Program-made: the position numbers and the translations under genes | The notes under the pieces: generated by a model | Database searches by the model: none | Told to the model about the DNA's origin: nothing | The model's input: only the letters and a program-made list of their open reading frames with translations | Part shown: in pieces, positions 1 to 9,497 of the stretch | How the letters are laid out: each line of letters starts with the position of its first letter | Position numbering within the stretch: position 1 is the first letter of the stretch | Source of the DNA: Bacteroides finegoldii DSM 17565 | GTDB taxonomy: Bacteria; Bacteroidota; Bacteroidia; Bacteroidales; Bacteroidaceae | Length of the DNA stretch: 64,000 bases | Direction: 5' to 3' | NCBI RefSeq assembly: GCF_000156195.1 | Contig: NZ_GG688325.1 | Span: 97,515-161,514 of the forward strand

Positions 1-1
1 T

Positions 2-1831
2 GCCGAAGGCTTGAAACGATTGGCTGTAGAGCCTGCCTTGGGCGACTGGCTGTTGGAACCTACCCGAATCCATTCTTTGAACTCTATGGGACACAACTGG
101 TGGACTTCCTGTGGATGCCAGGGTGGAATATTAGCATTAAGCCTACAGAATGAACTTCCCGAAGTAAAAGATTGGGTGGAGCAACTTCATGAATCACTTC
201 CCGAATGGTTTGACTTTGCCGGCGATGCCTTGCAACAGAAAACAAAGAGTTTTGATGAGGCCGGAGGAATGTATGAAAGTTTGAATTATGCAAACTTTGG
301 TATTCAGGAAGCCCTATTGTTTCGAATCGCTTGGATAAACACTCATCCGGGACAAAATCCCGGCAATATACCCCAATTGGCAAAACTTCCGAACTACTTT
401 TCTCAAGTATGCTATCCTCGTACAGGTATGCTGTATAGTTTGAATTTTGGTGATAGTCATAAGAATGTATCAGCAGAATCCAGTATGATGTTATTGTATG
501 CATTGGGACTGAAAGACCCGACTATTCTGTGGTATATAACCCAAGTAGAGCAAGGACAGCATCGCGATGGATTTTTCCTGAATCGTCCGATGGGCTTTCT
601 CTATACCCCTGATTTGAGTAAAGCTCCCGTAACTCCCGATTTGAAAACCTCACAGCTATTCTCGGATTTCGGTTGGGCCACCATGCGTACTTCTTGGGAG
701 AAGGATGCTACGATGCTTGCTGTGAAAAGCGGTCATACGTGGAATCATTCCCATGCGGATGCCAATTCCTTTATTGTTTTTCATAAAGGCGTCGATATTA
801 TCAAGGATGGAGGAAACTGCTGGTATCCCAATCCTGCCTATCGCAACTATTTTTTTCAAAGCCAGGCACATAATGTAGTCCTGTTCAACGGGGAGGGACA
901 ACCTCGTGAACAACAGTATAGCGGCTCTACTTTGCGAGGAAATCTTTATCATCTTTTGGATGCGGGTAATGTGAAATATGTTTTGGCCAATGGAACAGGT
1001 CCTGTCTCTAATAATTTCAGCCGTAACTTCCGTCATTTCCTGTGGATGGATAATGTGATTTATATGATCGATGATTTGAAGACACATAAGGTAGGACAGT
1101 TCGAATGGTTATGGCATACCAATGGAACTTATAAGAAATCGGGCATTGACGTGAATGTGACAAACGGAAATTCTTCAGTAGTCATCCGTCCTTTATATCC
1201 CCGCATGTTGGCTAAGTCCGATTTTGTGCACGACTATCCCGAAGATTTATATTGGGAAGAAATAGAAGCTCCTACGGAAGATTTGAAAGGAACCGAAAAA
1301 TATTATTCATTCCATTTACCAGCCGAGGTGAACCGTGTGAAAGGACTGACAGCTATTATTCTGAAAGACGCTCCCGATGAAAAAGACCTGCCTCAAATGG
1401 AAAGACGTGAAGGGCAGGACTGGATAGGGCTTCGTATCCGTCATAAAGGTAAAATTACCGATTTATATATCAACCAACTGGCGGATGGAAGATTAATGCA
1501 CAGTAATTCATGGATTATGCCCGACGGCTGGATGACAGATGCTTATATGTTTGCAGTTTCTTACCCAGAAGGTACTGAAGCAAAGAACGCTAAGGACTTC
1601 TTTATTGCTTATGGAAGTGCATTGAGACGGGGTAATGAAACTTACTTTTCATCATTGGCTAAGCTGTTCGTTATTCAGAAAGCAGAAGATAAGAAACTTG
1701 ATCTTTGGATAAACGGACAGCCGAAGATAAATACCACCTTTAGAAGCACAAAGAAGCCTGTGTCTGTAGAAGTGAATGATAAGAAAATCCCGGTAGTTTA
1801 TCAGAAATCGCAGGTGAAAGTGAAATTATAA
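2..1831 (+). CDS. Heparinase II/III family polysaccharide lyase, 5' end outside window
   Basis: Polysaccharide lyase of the heparinase II/III type, expected to cleave uronic-acid glycans by beta-elimination in the periplasm. The reading frame is open from base 2, so the start codon and signal peptide lie upstream. The in-frame TTG at 11 is not a credible start. About 609 residues are visible. The C-terminal beta-sandwich half is clear, with WNHSHADANSF near residue 247 followed by a GG-rich turn and a Q-S-Q-A-H-N segment, as in heparinase II/III C-terminal domains. The (alpha/alpha) toroid is only partly present. It precedes the regulator and SusC/D genes of the PUL and is read the same way, ending in a strong terminator. 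Which PL family it belongs to (for example PL12, PL15, PL17 or PL21) cannot be decided here. Confidence 0.85.
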   Translation, partial: AEGLKRLAVEPALGDWLLEPTRIHSLNSMGHNWWTSCGCQGGILALSLQNELPEVKDWVEQLHESLPEWFDFAGDALQQKTKSFDEAGGMYESLNYANFGIQEALLFRIAWINTHPGQNPGNIPQLAKLPNYFSQVCYPRTGMLYSLNFGDSHKNVSAESSMMLLYALGLKDPTILWYITQVEQGQHRDGFFLNRPMGFLYTPDLSKAPVTPDLKTSQLFSDFGWATMRTSWEKDATMLAVKSGHTWNHSHADANSFIVFHKGVDIIKDGGNCWYPNPAYRNYFFQSQAHNVVLFNGEGQPREQQYSGSTLRGNLYHLLDAGNVKYVLANGTGPVSNNFSRNFRHFLWMDNVIYMIDDLKTHKVGQFEWLWHTNGTYKKSGIDVNVTNGNSSVVIRPLYPRMLAKSDFVHDYPEDLYWEEIEAPTEDLKGTEKYYSFHLPAEVNRVKGLTAIILKDAPDEKDLPQMERREGQDWIGLRIRHKGKITDLYINQLADGRLMHSNSWIMPDGWMTDAYMFAVSYPEGTEAKNAKDFFIAYGSALRRGNETYFSSLAKLFVIQKAEDKKLDLWINGQPKINTTFRSTKKPVSVEVNDKKIPVVYQKSQVKVKL

Positions 1832-1939
1832 ATTCTACAACATCGTTCTTGTATATATGCTGTTATCTTTTTCTAAGGTAGTAAATTCTTTATTTTTGTT
1901 ACTCAAATATTTTTCAAATAACATTGAGTAAATAATTTA

Positions 1940-1992
1940 ATCCCTTCGTATTTGTTTATGTGCATATAGAGAATACGAAGGGATGACTTTTT
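1940..1992 (+). terminator. Rho-independent terminator after the lyase gene
   Basis: A 13-bp perfect stem (ATCCCTTCGTATT at 1940-1952 with AATACGAAGGGAT at 1972-1984) is followed within a few bases by a run of T. It separates the lyase gene from the regulator gene. Confidence 0.85.
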
Positions 1993-2067
1993 TAATTATA
2001 AGTACTTCCTTTTGGAGATTTTTATGTATGTTTGTCACATGTTTAATATGAAAGGAAGCAGTTGTAA

Positions 2068-4896
2068 GTGAAAGACACGATTAAATATCTGATTCTTATA
2101 TTAATATATTTGGCTTGTGGTGTGGAACTACAAGCTAAAGACTATATATTCCGTAATATTGTCATGTCCGATGGGCTGTCAGGACTGTTGGTCAATGCTA
2201 TTTATAAAGATTCCGAAGGTTTTGTGTGGTTAGGGACAGATAATTGTCTCGACCGTTTTGATGGAGTAAAAGTACGCCATTTTGAATTCCGGGGTATTGA
2301 ATCAGGAAGAAAGAAACGGGTAAACAGCGTTACAGAAACAGCCAACAAACAACTGTGGGTGGGAAATGGAATCGGACTTTGGCGTTTGAACCGTGCGAAC
2401 AGTCAGTTGGAAAGAATTGTCCCCGAAAAGATTGATTTTGCCGTAAATACTTTGTTGGCTAATGAGGATGGTCTTTATATCGGCACAGAGAAAGGCTTAT
2501 TCATTCATAAAGACGGTCAATTACTACAGGTCTTGACAGACCGGAATATGCTTGCTGCCTGTAACAGAATCATGGATATTTGTCTGAATGAAGACAAAAC
2601 CGTATTATGGCTGGCTACGGTGCAGGGGCTGTTCTCTTATTCACTGAAAGACGGAAAGATTGATTCCTGGCATTTTCAGGAGAATGTGCCCGAAGCCGAT
2701 TATTTCCGTTGCCTGACCCGTATTGGAGAAACGCTTTATCTAGGCACAATGAGCCAAGGTGTAGTACGTTTTGATATAAAAAAGGAAACATTCTCTCATA
2801 CAGTATCTTTAGGCTGCGATGTCATTTCTGATATATCCAGCGATGGGAAAGAAACTGTGTACATAGCTACTGACGGTAATGGCGTCCACTTCCTTTCACA
2901 CAAAGACCAACAAGTGACACGTCGTTTCTACCATGATGTCAATGATAAGGAAGGAATTCGCAGTAATTCTATTTATTCCTTACTTGTAGATGATAGAGGT
3001 GCCGTCTGGGTGGGGCATTTTCAGGCAGGGCTGGATTATTCACTCTATCAGAACGGCCTTTTCCGTACGTATGCCTATCCACCTTTATTCAATTCGGCAA
3101 ATCTTTCCATTCGTTCTTTCGTAAACAGAGGACAAGAGAAAGTTATCGGTTCACGTGACGGTTTGTTTTATATAAACGAAGCTACCGGAGTAGTGAAAAG
3201 TTTTGTAAAGCCCGTTTTGACTTCAGATCTGATACTGACAATCAGCTTCTATCAAGGAGAATATTATATCGGTACGTATGGTGGCGGTATGATGGTACTG
3301 AATCCGGGAACATTATCTCTGAAATATTTTGCACAGGGCGATACGGAGCTTTTTCAAAAGGGACATATATTCTGTGTGAAACCGGATGCAAAAGGAAATC
3401 TTTGGATAGGGACTTCACAAGGACTCTTCTGTTATAACGGACAGACCAAACAGATCAAACACTTTACTAGTGCTAACTCCCAACTGCCGGAGGGCAATGT
3501 GTATGAAGTAAGTTTTGATTCTACAGGCAAAGGATGGATTGCTACCGAAACCGGTATGTGTATTTATGATCCGGCTTCTCAAAGTTTACGCTCTAATGTG
3601 TTTCCGGAGGGATTCGTTCATCGGGATAAAGTGCGTACTATCTACGAAGATGCTGGACACAATCTCTATTTTATCCGTGAGAAAGGGAGCTTGTTTACAT
3701 CTACTTTAACGATGGACCGTTTCCAGAACCGCTCTATCTTTTCTACTCTTCCGGACAATTCGCTAATGTCTGTTGTAGAAGATAACCAAGGCTGGTTGTG
3801 GGTGGCTTGCAATGACGGGTTATTGCGTATCAAAGAAGAGGGAGAGGAATATGATGCTTTCACTTTTAATGATGGAGTGCCGGGACCAACTTTTACGAAT
3901 GGAGCTGCTTATAAAGATGAAAAAGGACTATTGTGGTTTGGTAACACTAAAGGACTGATTTATGTCGATCCGAAACGTGTGGACGAGGTGCGTGGCAAGG
4001 TCCGTCCGATCGTATTTACTGACATATTAGCTAATGGTGTCCCTTTTACCAGCTCCTCTTTGAAATACAATCAGAATAATTTGACTTTCTGTTTCACAGA
4101 CTTTGCTTATGGTCTCCCATCTGCCTTACTATATGAATATCGATTGGAGGGAGTGGACAAGGACTGGAAACTATTGGCTGCGCAGAACGAAGTCTCTTAT
4201 TACGGACTTTCTTCTGGAACTTATATTTTCCGTGTACGCCTTCCGGGAAATGAGCAATCGGAAGCTATCTGTCAAGTGACAGTACGCCCTATGATACCTT
4301 GGTGGGGATGGACGCTTTCCATTTTATTAATCGTAGGAATTATAGCCTTTATACGGTATTATGTCTGGAAACGTATGCGTCGTTTGCTTGTTTCTTCTGC
4401 TTCGCTGGTTTCGGCATCATCAGTAGAGGAGGCGATACAACAAAGAGAACAGTCTGTAGAACATCCGGAAGTAATTTCAGAGCAACAACCTTCCGTTGTT
4501 GAAGAGAAATATAAGACCAATAGACTGACTGAAGAGGAATGTAAAGAACTCCATAAGAAACTGGTGGCTTATGTGGAGAAAGAAAAGCCATATATCAATC
4601 CCGACTTAAAAATGGGTGACCTGGCTGCTGCATTGGATACTTCCTCACATTCATTATCGTATCTTTTGAACCAGTATCTTAATCAGTCCTATTATGACTT
4701 TATAAACGAATACCGTGTCACTCAATTCAAGAAAATGGTGGCGGACAGCCAATATTCACGTTATACATTGACTGCATTGGCGGAACTTTGTGGATTTAGT
4801 TCGCGTGCTTCTTTCTTCCGGTCATTCAAAAAGAGTACGGGAGTTACTCCGAATGAATACATCCGTAGTATTGGCGGCACAGCCAAAGAAGAGTAA
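2068..4896 (+). CDS. Membrane one-component PUL regulator: propeller sensor, Y_Y_Y domain, AraC HTH
   Basis: Probable glycan-sensing transcription regulator of the PUL. A signal peptide (residues 1-24) leads into Reg_prop beta-propeller repeats (about 25-640; many W-x-G-T and L-W-x-G motifs). A Y_Y_Y domain follows (about 665-730), then one membrane helix (about 746-768) and a C-terminal AraC-type DNA-binding domain (about 830-940). This resembles a hybrid two-component system (HTCS), but no histidine kinase H-box, ATPase or receiver domain lies between the helix and the HTH. At 942 aa it is shorter than typical HTCS proteins of about 1300-1400 aa. The start is GTG at 2068. The nearby ATG at 2048 is out of frame and stops after seven codons. 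Its position upstream of sigma/SusC/SusD suggests it controls them. Confidence 0.85.
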   Translation: MKDTIKYLILILIYLACGVELQAKDYIFRNIVMSDGLSGLLVNAIYKDSEGFVWLGTDNCLDRFDGVKVRHFEFRGIESGRKKRVNSVTETANKQLWVGNGIGLWRLNRANSQLERIVPEKIDFAVNTLLANEDGLYIGTEKGLFIHKDGQLLQVLTDRNMLAACNRIMDICLNEDKTVLWLATVQGLFSYSLKDGKIDSWHFQENVPEADYFRCLTRIGETLYLGTMSQGVVRFDIKKETFSHTVSLGCDVISDISSDGKETVYIATDGNGVHFLSHKDQQVTRRFYHDVNDKEGIRSNSIYSLLVDDRGAVWVGHFQAGLDYSLYQNGLFRTYAYPPLFNSANLSIRSFVNRGQEKVIGSRDGLFYINEATGVVKSFVKPVLTSDLILTISFYQGEYYIGTYGGGMMVLNPGTLSLKYFAQGDTELFQKGHIFCVKPDAKGNLWIGTSQGLFCYNGQTKQIKHFTSANSQLPEGNVYEVSFDSTGKGWIATETGMCIYDPASQSLRSNVFPEGFVHRDKVRTIYEDAGHNLYFIREKGSLFTSTLTMDRFQNRSIFSTLPDNSLMSVVEDNQGWLWVACNDGLLRIKEEGEEYDAFTFNDGVPGPTFTNGAAYKDEKGLLWFGNTKGLIYVDPKRVDEVRGKVRPIVFTDILANGVPFTSSSLKYNQNNLTFCFTDFAYGLPSALLYEYRLEGVDKDWKLLAAQNEVSYYGLSSGTYIFRVRLPGNEQSEAICQVTVRPMIPWWGWTLSILLIVGIIAFIRYYVWKRMRRLLVSSASLVSASSVEEAIQQREQSVEHPEVISEQQPSVVEEKYKTNRLTEEECKELHKKLVAYVEKEKPYINPDLKMGDLAAALDTSSHSLSYLLNQYLNQSYYDFINEYRVTQFKKMVADSQYSRYTLTALAELCGFSSRASFFRSFKKSTGVTPNEYIRSIGGTAKEE

Positions 4897-5560
4897 CTTT
4901 TCGACTTATTATCCCTGAAATCTATTTTGCATCCATATTCCCTTCACCCTTCACTTCTCCCTGTTCATCGGGGTTAGAGGGTGAACCCTGCCCTTTCACT
5001 TGGTGAACCCCTTCTCTTTTATTCTTTTCCTATCTCCAATCTGTTATTAGATAAGTTCTTCTTCTCCCCATCTAAACTTCCTTTTCCTTAATTGCAAAGT
5101 TGTTTTTTATAGGAAGCAAACTTTAAATGCAAGTTTTGTTTTTATAATCAAAGCTTGCATTTATAAAAACAAAGCTTGCAATTATATAATCAGAACTTTC
5201 ATTTATAGTTTATCATTAACCAAAAGCAACTTTGCAACAAGGGCAAAACAAGTTTATCATTAATGAAAAGGAACTTATCTCTTAATGTCCTGCATCATCA
5301 TTAGCCTGAATGTAAGATAAAGGGAAGGCCAAAATGGTGAAGAAAGGGACTAAAGAGGTGAAGGGGGTGAAAGCAAATGGGTATAAGGAGAGCGAAAATA
5401 CATTGTTTTTTAGTAAACAGAGTATCAGATTATAAAATGAGACTCTGTTTGTTGTGAGTGTAACTAGTTGATATTTAGTGAAATATATGCGAATAAGTCT
5501 ATCTGGATTCTCAGAGATTACTCCGCCCTATTTTCAAGCTGTTATATCCGAAATCCCCTC
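4897..5560. other. Intergenic region with dispersed repeat and inverted TTCACCC motifs
   Basis: No gene is visible between the regulator and the sigma-factor promoter. The stretch holds TTCACCCTTCAC-type motifs at about 4942-4953 and a rough inverse copy (GGTGAAGGGGGTGAAAG) at 5357-5373. It also holds the A+T-rich repeat described separately at about 5095-5285. A reading frame is open from 5468, but it precedes the likely transcription start and is not part of the sigma gene. Confidence 0.6.
5095..5285. repeat. Dispersed intergenic repeat, copy A
   Basis: Degenerate tandem units of roughly 22-26 bp contain TATAATCAAAGC and TTATAAAAACAAAGC-like cores. They end in GAACTTTCATTTATAGTTT (5193-5211), then AAAGCAACTTTG and ACTTATCT. 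The same motifs in the same order occur at about 54145-54295, including the identical 19-bp block. Confidence 0.65.
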
Positions 5561-5568
5561 TATATTTG
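5561..5568 (+). promoter_or_regulatory. Bacteroides -7 box upstream of the ECF sigma gene
   Basis: TATATTTG fits the Bacteroides -7 consensus TAnnTTTG and lies 31 bp before the ATG at 5600. No good -33 box is visible 19-21 bp upstream, so a second activator may be needed. The position supports the start at 5600. Confidence 0.5.
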
Positions 5569-5599
5569 CATCGTGATCAAAACCGAAAAAGATAGTATT

Positions 5600-6115
5600 A
5601 TGGAGACAATAGCTAACACTTACAACGACATTATCACCCGTTCTTATGAAGAATATTATCAGGTGATTCTTACCTATATTACTTATCGTATCACTCATCG
5701 CTACGAAGCGGAGGATCTAACCCAAGATGTATTTGTACGTCTGCTGGACTACAAACAAATGCTCCGTCCGGACACTGTGAAATATTTCCTGTTCACTATT
5801 GCCCGCAATATTGTAATCGACTATATCCGTCGTTATTATAAGAAGCAGGAGATAGACAGCTATATCTATGACACTATGTCCACTTCTACCAATGAAACCG
5901 AAGAAAAAATTATCGGTGATGATTTAATGACAATGGAACGGACCCGTTTGGCTGCCATGCCCGAACAACGTCGGTTAATTTATACATTGAACCGCTTCGA
6001 AAATAAAACGTCTCCGGAAATCGCAAATGAACTGAATCTAAGCTGCAGGACGGTGGAAAACCATCTGTTTCTGGGACGTCGTGAAATGCGCGAGTTTTTC
6101 CGGAATTGTATATAA
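5600..6115 (+). CDS. ECF-type RNA polymerase sigma factor
   Basis: A 171-aa extracytoplasmic-function sigma-70 factor. Region 2 is seen in YEAEDLTQDVFVRL and the following RNIVIDYIRRYYK segment. Region 4 HTH is seen in SPEIANELNLSCRTVENHL. The reading frame is open from 5468, but the ATG at 5600 is preferred because a -7 promoter box sits at 5561-5568 and the extra residues match no sigma domain. In most Bacteroides PULs of this kind an ECF factor is paired with a FecR-like anti-sigma gene and a SusC with an N-terminal STN domain. Here SusC follows directly, no anti-sigma gene is present and SusC has no STN domain. How the sigma factor is controlled is therefore unclear; the upstream propeller/AraC regulator is the obvious candidate. 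Confidence 0.9.
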   Translation: METIANTYNDIITRSYEEYYQVILTYITYRITHRYEAEDLTQDVFVRLLDYKQMLRPDTVKYFLFTIARNIVIDYIRRYYKKQEIDSYIYDTMSTSTNETEEKIIGDDLMTMERTRLAAMPEQRRLIYTLNRFENKTSPEIANELNLSCRTVENHLFLGRREMREFFRNCI

Positions 6116-6247
6116 TCTTATTCATTAATAAATAACCCTTTGTGCTTATGGAAAAGGAGTCAGAATTTACAAAGAGGTACTTGTATGCCTCACCTTATTT
6201 TAGAGAACAAAAATTTAATACTATTTTTAAACCTCAAATTTAATTTT

Positions 6248-9200
6248 ATGAAACGAAGAGGATTAATATTTAATTCGCGACCTAACAAAACAGCGGTGTT
6301 TGCGTTAGGATTAATGCTGGGACTTTGTCCTGTTTCAAAGGCGTGGGCTGATGCGGATTTAAGTGACAATCAGGTAGTAATGCAGACGCAAAAGAAAGTG
6401 AAAGGTCAAGTGATTGATGCGACTGGCGAACCATTGATTGGTGTGAATATTAGCGTTATTGGTGGAACTGAAGGCACGATTACTGATATTGACGGGAATT
6501 ACACGGTCAGTGTGCCGACAGGTGCAAAATTGAAGTTTAGCTATATAGGCTATAAAGACCAGCTAGTGGAGGTGGGTACGCAAACTATTGTCAATGTGAA
6601 AATGCAGGAAGATAGTGAAGTTCTGGATGAAGTAGTTGTTGTGGGATATGGTTCACAGAAGAAAGAGACATTAACTGGTGCGGTGACAGTCGTTTCCGAT
6701 AAAATGCTGGAAAATAAAGGTGCTATGTCGAGTCCTGTACAGGCATTGCAAGGGCAAGTACCGGGAGTTATTATTACCCGTTCCTCCGGTGCTCCGGGTG
6801 ATGAAAGCTGGGGAATGAAACTGCGTGGTGCTGTATCGGCCAATTCCACAGACCCGTTAATCATTATTGATGGAGTAGAATACGAAAGTGTGAATGAACT
6901 TCGTTTGCTTAACTCTGCCGATATTGAATCCATCAACTTTTTAAAAGATGCTTCGGCGGCTATCTATGGATCGAAGGCAGCAGGTGGTGTTATTTTGGTG
7001 ACTACCAAACAGGCTAAAGAAGGAAAGGCTAAAATAGAATATAGTGGTTCTTATACGCATAAATTTGTCGGTTTACAGCCTAAAATGATGAGTATTGACC
7101 AATGGAGTGAAGCTATTATTACTACTCGTCACAACGATGGTTTAGGTGATGATGACCAATGGATTAAATATGCACAGCTTGCTCAAGCTTATAAAGGTGG
7201 ATATATTGATTTATCTAAAAATCCGAATCCGATACCCGCTTTCGGTGATGTGGACGATTATGTCTTTATGGATACTAACTGGCAGGATGTATTGTTTGGC
7301 AATGCAGGTTCTACGCAGCACAATTTGAGCGTATCCGGTGGAAACGAAAAGTCGTTGTATCGTCTTTCTGTAGGTTATATGTATGATGATAGTACCTTGA
7401 AATGGGGAAATAATAATAATAAACGTTTCAATGTTCGTTTGACGAATACGGTAAAGTTGACGGATAGGTTTACTATCGAATCCGTGATGGCTTATAACCG
7501 CCAGGATCAGGTGTCTCCAACGATGATTGACAGGGTTCTGACTTCCAGTTATCCCCAGCCGGGATTGCCTTCCTCTACTATGGATGGCAAACCTTATCAT
7601 TGGGGTGGAAATTATACTCCCAACTGGTATGCAGAACTGGGAGGTGATAATAAATTGAAAGTATCCGGTATTAATATTAGTGAGAATTTGAAGTATCAAT
7701 TTACTTCTTACTTGGATGCAGTAGTCAATTTAGGTTACAATACATCTACTGCGACACGTGATGGAGTAAAGAACAGCATTACTTGGTACACCTATGACGG
7801 AACGTTGAGTACGGCAAAGACAAATGCTATCAATAATCCTAATCAGGCCTCTACGGAATATTCGAAATCTTTTGCCCGTACTGATTACTACTCTGTTTCA
7901 GGCTATTTGAATTATCACCAGACATTGGGAGAAAAACATAATGTTACAGCTATGCTTGGTGCACAATATAATTTGAAAGAGTATGATTATACAGTGGTGA
8001 CAGCGAAGGATGTGCAGAGTTCATTGGAAATATTGAATGGATCGGGTGAAATAACATTGAAAAACTCGGCAAAAACCTCCGGTCCAAGTAAATGGCATGA
8101 AGCTATGATGTCATATTTCGGACGTTTCAATTACAATTATATGTCTAAGTATCTGTTGGAAATGAATCTCCGTTATGATGGTTCTTCTAAGTTCCGTCCT
8201 GAGAACCGATGGGATTTCTTTTATGGATTCTCGGGTGGATGGCGTCTTTCCGAAGAGGAATTTATGAAAAACGTGAAATTTGTCAATGAACTAAAATTGC
8301 GTCTTTCTTATGGAGTCGTTGGTAATCAGTCAGGTATTTCACGTTATGATGGTATGCAGTTATACAACTTTAATTCAGTCAATGGGGCTTACATTGGTGA
8401 TGGAAGAATCTCCTATATTAAGACTAGCGGTGAAATTGCTACTATGGGACGTAGTTGGGAACGTATTCATAATTATAACTTAGGATTGGACTTTCATTTG
8501 TTTGACAGCCGCTTGCAGGGTACGGTAGAATTGTTTATGAAGAAGAATAACAATATGCTGATAGCAGTTGCTTATCCGGGAATTCTGGGAGATAAAGCTC
8601 CTGCTTCCAATAGTGGAAAATTTGAAGCAAAAGGATATGAAGGAACTGTGACATGGTCGGATAAAATTGGAAAAGTGAACTATCATGTGGGAGGTACATT
8701 TACCTATGCTGATAATAAACTGGTAGACTATGGTGGAGTGACGGTATTTAAATCCGGCTTTGTAGACAAACAACAGGGATACTCGTTGAACTCGGTATTC
8801 GGTCTGAAATATTGTGGAAAGATTCAGACAGAAGAACAATTGCGCAAGTACATTTATAAATATTATAATAGTAACGGTATAGGTATGCCGAAGGATCTCC
8901 GTTTGGGTGATAATATGTATGAAGATGTAAACGGTGATGGTAAGTTGGATGAAAAGGATTATGTTTATTTGGGTTCGGATGATCCGAAAATTTCCTATTC
9001 GTTCAATGTCGGAATAGAATGGAATAATTTTGATTTGTCTGCTGTATTCCAAGGTACGGCCAAACGAACCATTTTCCGTGACGAAAGTAATGATAATTAT
9101 CGTATACCGATGCGAGCCGCTCACTTGAATTCAACGACACAATCTGTGGGAAATGTGTGGAGTCCTGATAATAGAGACGGACGCTATCCGACATATACTA

Positions 9201-9487
9201 ATATTAGTACGATTAATAATTATAATTATCAGTGTTCTTCTTGGTCGGTAGAAAATGGTAATTATCTGCGTCTGAAGAGTTTGACATTAGGCTATAACTT
9301 CCCAGCTTCATTGCTTAGCAAGACGAAAGCGATCAGCAGACTTCGTATATACGTATCTGGAGCCGATTTGTGGGAAGTGAGTAAGATTAACGATGGATGG
9401 GACCCCGAAGCTTCACGCAAGGTATCCGGTAATGGACGTTTCCCGTTCAATCGTACTTGTACTGTCGGATTAGATGTAACCTTTTAA
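6248..9487 (+). CDS. susC-like: SusC-family TonB-dependent outer membrane glycan transporter
   Basis: Imports oligosaccharides across the outer membrane using TonB energy, in complex with the SusD protein encoded next. The 1079-aa protein has a signal peptide, a carboxypeptidase-D-like domain (VKGQVIDATGEPLIGVNISV onward, about residues 46-125) and a TonB-box/plug transition (EVVVVGYGSQKKETLTGAV). The plug and a 22-strand barrel region follow, ending in an aromatic residue (VGLDVTF). The ATG at 6248 is chosen over the frame opening at 6140 because the signal peptide starts there. There is no N-terminal STN domain, so classical sigma/anti-sigma signalling through this receptor is not expected. 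The gap to the SusD start is 10 bp. Confidence 0.95.
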   Translation: MKRRGLIFNSRPNKTAVFALGLMLGLCPVSKAWADADLSDNQVVMQTQKKVKGQVIDATGEPLIGVNISVIGGTEGTITDIDGNYTVSVPTGAKLKFSYIGYKDQLVEVGTQTIVNVKMQEDSEVLDEVVVVGYGSQKKETLTGAVTVVSDKMLENKGAMSSPVQALQGQVPGVIITRSSGAPGDESWGMKLRGAVSANSTDPLIIIDGVEYESVNELRLLNSADIESINFLKDASAAIYGSKAAGGVILVTTKQAKEGKAKIEYSGSYTHKFVGLQPKMMSIDQWSEAIITTRHNDGLGDDDQWIKYAQLAQAYKGGYIDLSKNPNPIPAFGDVDDYVFMDTNWQDVLFGNAGSTQHNLSVSGGNEKSLYRLSVGYMYDDSTLKWGNNNNKRFNVRLTNTVKLTDRFTIESVMAYNRQDQVSPTMIDRVLTSSYPQPGLPSSTMDGKPYHWGGNYTPNWYAELGGDNKLKVSGINISENLKYQFTSYLDAVVNLGYNTSTATRDGVKNSITWYTYDGTLSTAKTNAINNPNQASTEYSKSFARTDYYSVSGYLNYHQTLGEKHNVTAMLGAQYNLKEYDYTVVTAKDVQSSLEILNGSGEITLKNSAKTSGPSKWHEAMMSYFGRFNYNYMSKYLLEMNLRYDGSSKFRPENRWDFFYGFSGGWRLSEEEFMKNVKFVNELKLRLSYGVVGNQSGISRYDGMQLYNFNSVNGAYIGDGRISYIKTSGEIATMGRSWERIHNYNLGLDFHLFDSRLQGTVELFMKKNNNMLIAVAYPGILGDKAPASNSGKFEAKGYEGTVTWSDKIGKVNYHVGGTFTYADNKLVDYGGVTVFKSGFVDKQQGYSLNSVFGLKYCGKIQTEEQLRKYIYKYYNSNGIGMPKDLRLGDNMYEDVNGDGKLDEKDYVYLGSDDPKISYSFNVGIEWNNFDLSAVFQGTAKRTIFRDESNDNYRIPMRAAHLNSTTQSVGNVWSPDNRDGRYPTYTNISTINNYNYQCSSWSVENGNYLRLKSLTLGYNFPASLLSKTKAISRLRIYVSGADLWEVSKINDGWDPEASRKVSGNGRFPFNRTCTVGLDVTF

Positions 9488-9497
9488 TACTTAGAAT

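Noticed and set aside
5095..5285. CRISPR-like array
   Set aside because: Units are short, degenerate and adjoining, without constant repeats and unique spacers; no cas genes.
5468..5599. N-terminal extension of the ECF sigma factor
   Set aside because: It precedes the -7 box and does not resemble a sigma domain; the ATG at 5600 fits.
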